A stretch of 6,149 bases of DNA, from contig USDI01000141.1 in the NCBI GenBank assembly GCA_900553305.1, forward strand, positions 1 to 6,149, written 5' to 3'. The DNA is from an uncultured Lachnospiraceae bacterium. Its GTDB lineage: Bacteria; Bacillota; Clostridia; Lachnospirales; Lachnospiraceae. Shown in pieces: positions 5,436-6,149 of this stretch. The notes under the pieces are model-generated. The model made no database searches and was not told the DNA's origin. It saw only the letters and a list, made by a program, of their open reading frames with translations. The first letter of the stretch is position 1; the number at the start of each line of letters is the position of its first letter. The translations under genes were made by a program, and so were the position numbers.

Positions 5436-6149
5436 ATGCCTAATTTATCAAAACTGGAAGCAGCCATTCCTGTTGCTCCATTAAAGCTCATCGTTATGGA
5501 TTCTGCCCGGAATCTCGGAAACAGTGTCAATCACTATCTTGTCAATTTCCGTAAAGATGTCAAGAATATTGCCAAGAATGACCCCGCTTTTCAGGGGTAT
5601 GTTTCGGATAATTTCATCGCAGAGGCCGCATGCCACCGTTTCGGGTCCGGCGAAGGCAAAGCGACAATCGACGAATCTATCCGTGGAAAAGATATTTTTA
5701 TTTTAGTAGATGTATGTAATCACAATATAACCTATAAGATGAATGGCTTTATCAACTACAAGTCCCCGGATGATCACTATCAGGATTTAAAGCGTGTGAT
5801 CTCTGCCATCAACGGCAAGGCTCATCGTATTAATGTGATTATGCCTTTCCTTTATGAAGGAAGACAGCATAAGAGAAACGGCCGTGAATCCTTAGACTGT
5901 GCTTATGCTATCGAAGAACTGAGTAATATGGGGGTCAGCAACTTCATCACCTTTGATGCCCACGATCCCAGAGTCCAGAACGCAGAACCCTTATGTGGCT
6001 TCGATAACTTCACACCTCCTTATCAGTTCATCCGTGCCCTTCTCGCTGCCGAGCAGAACCTGATTATTGATAAGGATCATCTGATTGTCATCAGTCCGGA
6101 TGAAGGAGCACTCGACCGTGCCGTATATTTTGCGAATGTTTTAGGCGTC
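5436..6149 (+). CDS. prs: Ribose-phosphate pyrophosphokinase, divergent long form, 3' end cut off
   Basis: Makes PRPP from ribose 5-phosphate and ATP, feeding purine, pyrimidine, NAD, histidine and tryptophan synthesis in the cytosol. The first 238 residues are present. The start is ATG at 5436, with a perfect GGAGG (5426-5430) 5 nt upstream. Motifs align with classical Prs but are altered: RFGSGEGKATIDESIRG (68-84) for FSDGE...EESIRG; MPFLYEGRQHKR (136-147) for IPYYGYARQDRK; FDAHDPRVQNAEP (173-185) for LDLHAPQIQGFF, keeping the histidine (H176); and SPDEGALDRAVYFANVLG (220-237) for SPDHGGVTRARKLAD. The N-terminus is about 30 residues longer than in Bacillus Prs before the first motif. I recall similar proteins of about 390 residues annotated as ribose-phosphate pyrophosphokinase in Lachnospiraceae. 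The PRPP-binding loop (DD-x-x-x-TAGT-like) would lie past the window end, so catalytic competence cannot be judged here. It is transcribed away from the DUF512 operon. Confidence 0.9.
   Translation, partial: MPNLSKLEAAIPVAPLKLIVMDSARNLGNSVNHYLVNFRKDVKNIAKNDPAFQGYVSDNFIAEAACHRFGSGEGKATIDESIRGKDIFILVDVCNHNITYKMNGFINYKSPDDHYQDLKRVISAINGKAHRINVIMPFLYEGRQHKRNGRESLDCAYAIEELSNMGVSNFITFDAHDPRVQNAEPLCGFDNFTPPYQFIRALLAAEQNLIIDKDHLIVISPDEGALDRAVYFANVLGV

Overview
This window looks like a chromosomal segment from a low-to-moderate GC Firmicute. The Clostridia, and within them a Lachnospiraceae-type gut anaerobe, fit best. The reasons are strong purine-rich Shine-Dalgarno sites, the order DUF512 radical SAM protein - der - plsY - gpsA, and a divergent long-form PRPP synthetase of the kind I associate with Lachnospiraceae. 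The genus cannot be fixed from the sequence alone. The first 19 bases are not biological: they match the 3' end of the Illumina TruSeq adapter, so the left edge is a contig end with untrimmed adapter.

Five genes run leftward on the minus strand with no terminator-like hairpin between them. In transcription order they are: a PDZ / radical SAM / DUF512 protein (5340 to 3964), the ribosome-assembly GTPase der (3971 to 2637, overlapping its predecessor by 8 nt), the acyl-phosphate:glycerol-3-phosphate acyltransferase plsY (2635 to 1973, GTG start one base after the der stop), the glycerol-3-phosphate dehydrogenase gpsA (1893 to 856, after a 79-nt gap), and tyrosyl-tRNA synthetase tyrS (809 to 20, after a 46-nt gap, cut by the contig edge). 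They probably form one housekeeping operon. GpsA makes sn-glycerol-3-phosphate and PlsY acylates it, so they are consecutive steps of phospholipid synthesis. Der and TyrS serve translation. The DUF512 protein has no settled role.

On the plus strand, a divergent PRPP synthetase (prs, from 5436) starts at the right and runs off the window. The 95-nt gap between it and the minus-strand operon holds a strong extended -10 promoter for prs (5356-5384). A weaker candidate promoter for the operon (5382-5410) faces and overlaps it.

I see no mobile element, CRISPR array, tRNA, rRNA, riboswitch or defence-like cassette, and no convincing new biological system. The items most worth a second look are the DUF512 radical SAM protein, the unusual PRPP synthetase motifs, the overlapping promoters, the adapter remnant, and two start codons that simple ORF calling would place wrongly.
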